Assembly: GCA_026005175.1 (NCBI GenBank)
Contig: BPKO01000001.1
Location: forward strand, 372,001-436,000
Reading direction: 5' to 3'
Length of the DNA stretch: 64,000 bases
Source of the DNA: Candidatus Tectimicrobiota bacterium
Lineage (GTDB): Bacteria; Tectomicrobia; Entotheonellia; Entotheonellales; Entotheonellaceae
Part shown: piece after piece, positions 62,375 through 64,000 of the stretch
Layout of the letters: each line of letters begins with the position of its first letter
Numbering within the stretch: position 1 is the stretch's first letter
Notes under the pieces: generated by a model
Told to the model about the DNA's origin: nothing
Seen by the model: the letters and a program-made list of their open reading frames with translations, nothing else
Databases searched by the model: none
Program-made: the position numbers and the translations under genes

Positions 62375-62773
62375 TCAGGGAAGCTTGAAAAACGTCCCCG
62401 TAGCTTCTACGACACGCGTCCCTTCTGGAGTCGTGATCCATCCCTCTGCCACCGCCACCCGCCCGCGTTCGTGCAGCACTCGCCCGTATGCCCGCAAGCG
62501 TGTGCCCACGAGGACGGGCTGGCGATAGCGGAGCGCCATTTTGGCCGTCACTACCGGAATGCCCCGGAGCCAGAGACAGTTGGCCATGGCATCGTCCACC
62601 AGCGCAGCAAGGATGCCCCCGTGCACCACGCCGTCGTACCCCTGATGGCGGGGCTGGGGGACAAACTCCGCGGTGGCCATGCCGTCTTCAAGCCGAAAGG
62701 TGAGCTGGAGCCCTAGCGGATTGCGTTTCCCGCAAACAAAACAGCCGTCCTCACGATAGCGATGCAGCGCCAC
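62375..62773 (-). CDS. Hotdog-fold thioesterase (PaaI-like)
   Basis: Probable acyl-CoA thioesterase, 132 residues from a GTG. An N-terminal CFVCGKRNPLGLQL is common in this subgroup; HQGYDGVVHGGILAALVDDA gives the HGG motif and the catalytic Asp; the domain ends TTPEGTRVVEATGTFFKL. Lies between etfA and ald on the same strand; substrate unknown. Confidence 0.85.
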   Translation of the reverse strand: MALHRYREDGCFVCGKRNPLGLQLTFRLEDGMATAEFVPQPRHQGYDGVVHGGILAALVDDAMANCLWLRGIPVVTAKMALRYRQPVLVGTRLRAYGRVLHERGRVAVAEGWITTPEGTRVVEATGTFFKLP

Positions 62774-62860
62774 TTCTCCTCTGCCAGGGCGTATCGTGGC
62801 AATTGTAGCACGTGCTGCAGCGGCCTGCCCACCGGCAGCAACCAGGGGGTTGGGTGCTCC

Positions 62861-63859
62861 TTACTTCTTCAACAGTTCCTCGCACTTCTTGTGGAAGGCT
62901 GGGATAACCTTTTTGTAGTCTCCCACCACCCCGAGGTGGGCTCGCTGGAAAATCGGCGCATCGGGGTCGCGGTTGATCGCCACGATGGTCTTGGCATATC
63001 CGCACCCGGCCATATGCTGGGCAGCGCCAGAAATGGCGCAGGCGATGTAGAGCTTGGGGCTAATGATTTTCCCGGTCAGGCCAATCTGCATCTGCGTGGG
63101 TACCCAGCCCTCGTCCACCGCAGCCCGCGAGGCGCCCACCGCACCGCCCAGCAGCTTGGCACAGGGCTCCAGGAGGGCGTAGAAGTCTTCAGGGCCTTTG
63201 AGGCCACGGCCGCCGGCAATGACGATTTCGGCGTCTTCGAGGCGGACGCCCTCGGCTTTGGCCTTGACCCGCTCGATCACCCGCGCCGGCAGCGTCGCCG
63301 GGTCGAGGGTAACTTCCACCGGCACCAGGGTCCCTTGCCGAGAAGGATCGCGTACCGCCGGCTCCATAGTCTTGGCCCGCACCGTTGCCATCTGCGGTCG
63401 CGTCTTTTCGATCACCACCGTGGCCATGGCATTGCCACCGGAGACGGGCCGAGTGGCTTCTAGCAGCTTGGTCTCCGGATTGATCGCCAAGTCCACGCAG
63501 TCCGAAGCCAGTCCGGTACCGAGGCGAAACGCCAGCCGCGGCGCGAGGTCGCGCCCGTTGTCGCTCATGCCGATAAGCAAGATGCTGGGCTGGGCTTGGG
63601 CCACGATCTGGGCCATCACCGCCGTGTACGACGCCGTCTGGTACGTCTCCAACACCGGGGCATCGGCCACGTACACAGTGTCAGCCCCGTGATACACGGC
63701 TTCCTGAGCGGCTTCCTGCACCCCGTGCCCTAGCACAGCAGCCAGCAGCGGTTCGCCCAGCGCGTCGGCCAGCTTGCGGCCGGCGCCCAGCAGCTCTTTG
63801 GCAATGGAAGCGAGCGTACCTCCAGTGGTTTCGGCAAACACCATCACCCCTTGCGTCAT
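62861..63859 (-). CDS. etfA: Electron transfer flavoprotein, alpha subunit
   Basis: Carries electrons from acyl-CoA dehydrogenases to the quinone pool or a bifurcating partner. 332 residues. N-terminal [21 protein letters not shown]-terminal FAD domain [80 protein letters not shown]. 31 nt downstream of etfB, as usual. Serves the three acyl-CoA dehydrogenases seen here. Confidence 0.95.
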   Translation of the reverse strand: MTQGVMVFAETTGGTLASIAKELLGAGRKLADALGEPLLAAVLGHGVQEAAQEAVYHGADTVYVADAPVLETYQTASYTAVMAQIVAQAQPSILLIGMSDNGRDLAPRLAFRLGTGLASDCVDLAINPETKLLEATRPVSGGNAMATVVIEKTRPQMATVRAKTMEPAVRDPSRQGTLVPVEVTLDPATLPARVIERVKAKAEGVRLEDAEIVIAGGRGLKGPEDFYALLEPCAKLLGGAVGASRAAVDEGWVPTQMQIGLTGKIISPKLYIACAISGAAQHMAGCGYAKTIVAINRDPDAPIFQRAHLGVVGDYKKVIPAFHKKCEELLKK

Positions 63860-63890
63860 CGGTTGGCTCTCCTTTGCCGTGCTCGTATGG

Positions 63891-64000
63891 CTAGATGATT
63901 TTCAGCTCGCGCAAGCGCAGTGCCAGCTTTTCTCCCATCTCCTCCGGGGTTTCCCCTTCGATGAATTCGCAGCTCCCTTCAAACCGCGGAATGTAAAGCT
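63891..64000 (-). CDS. etfB: Electron transfer flavoprotein, beta subunit (C-terminal end only)
   Basis: The last 36 residues of an open frame entering from the right edge, LYIPRFEGSCEFIEGETPEE then MGEKLALRLRELKII, stop TAG. The EGETPEEMGEKLALRLRE helix matches the EtfB C-terminus, and the position directly upstream of etfA supports the call. Confidence 0.8.
   Translation of the reverse strand, partial: LYIPRFEGSCEFIEGETPEEMGEKLALRLRELKII

Overview
This is a gene-dense, high-G+C chromosomal segment of a Gram-negative bacterium: it carries lptD, bamD, a TolC-like channel and an RND exporter. The gene set (class II ribonucleotide reductase, NAD-type formate dehydrogenase, several acyl-CoA dehydrogenases with EtfAB, two DUF507 proteins, HspR plus CIRCE, PdxST) fits a deep proteobacteria-like lineage such as Desulfobacterota, Methylomirabilota/NC10 or Tectomicrobia. 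I cannot place it more precisely. I see no rRNA, CRISPR array, insertion sequence, prophage or integration site, and no stretch above 300 bases lacks a gene. LAYOUT. 1-8.4 kb, minus strand: bamD, hspR, a lytic transglycosylase, pgsA, plsY, three tRNAs (Gly-GCC, Cys-GCA, Leu-UAA), a sugar epimerase, galE and a beta-helix/YjbH surface-polymer protein. 8.5-15.3 kb, plus: tsaB, a DUF465 protein, ilvB-ilvN, psd-pssA, lptD. 15.3-18.7 kb, plus: three nucleotide-sugar enzymes (UDP-HexNAc dehydrogenase, C4-epimerase, UDP-GlcA decarboxylase). 18.7-25.5 kb, minus: argC, then an operon read as rhodanese, MMPL/HpnN-like exporter, TolC-like channel, HpnL-like flippase. 25.5-34.4 kb: three acyl-CoA dehydrogenases, PEP carboxykinase, a RidA-like protein, a thiolase-like protein and an XRE regulator. 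34.4-39.5 kb: formate dehydrogenase and mobA. 39.5-45.2 kb: efp, a DUF2058 protein, recG, rpmB, relA/spoT. 45.3-51.4 kb: a large TPR protein, two DUF507 proteins, fadD, dtd, a ferredoxin. 51.4-57 kb: coaC, CIRCE-groESL, pdxST, moeA. 57-64 kb: nrdJ, a CoA-transferase, alanine dehydrogenase, a thioesterase and etfA/etfB, the last cut by the window edge. HOW IT WORKS TOGETHER. Themes are envelope building (phospholipid, LPS, surface polysaccharide, possible hopanoid or lipid export), fatty-acid or branched acyl-CoA oxidation feeding EtfAB, formate oxidation with molybdenum cofactor genes nearby, and stress control (ppGpp, HspR, HrcA/CIRCE). TWO POINTS MATTER MOST. First, the rhodanese gene (25050-25430, minus) has an in-frame TGA exactly at its catalytic cysteine, followed 16 nt later by a hairpin with a GGC loop. 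It is a strong candidate selenoprotein. Second, many otherwise intact conserved genes are broken by single-base frameshifts, and nearly all are repaired by removing one G or C from a GG/CC run, most often at GGCC. After repair, gene lengths return to the family norm and to whole codons. I read these as sequence errors, not pseudogenes, and I annotate the repaired genes as single features.
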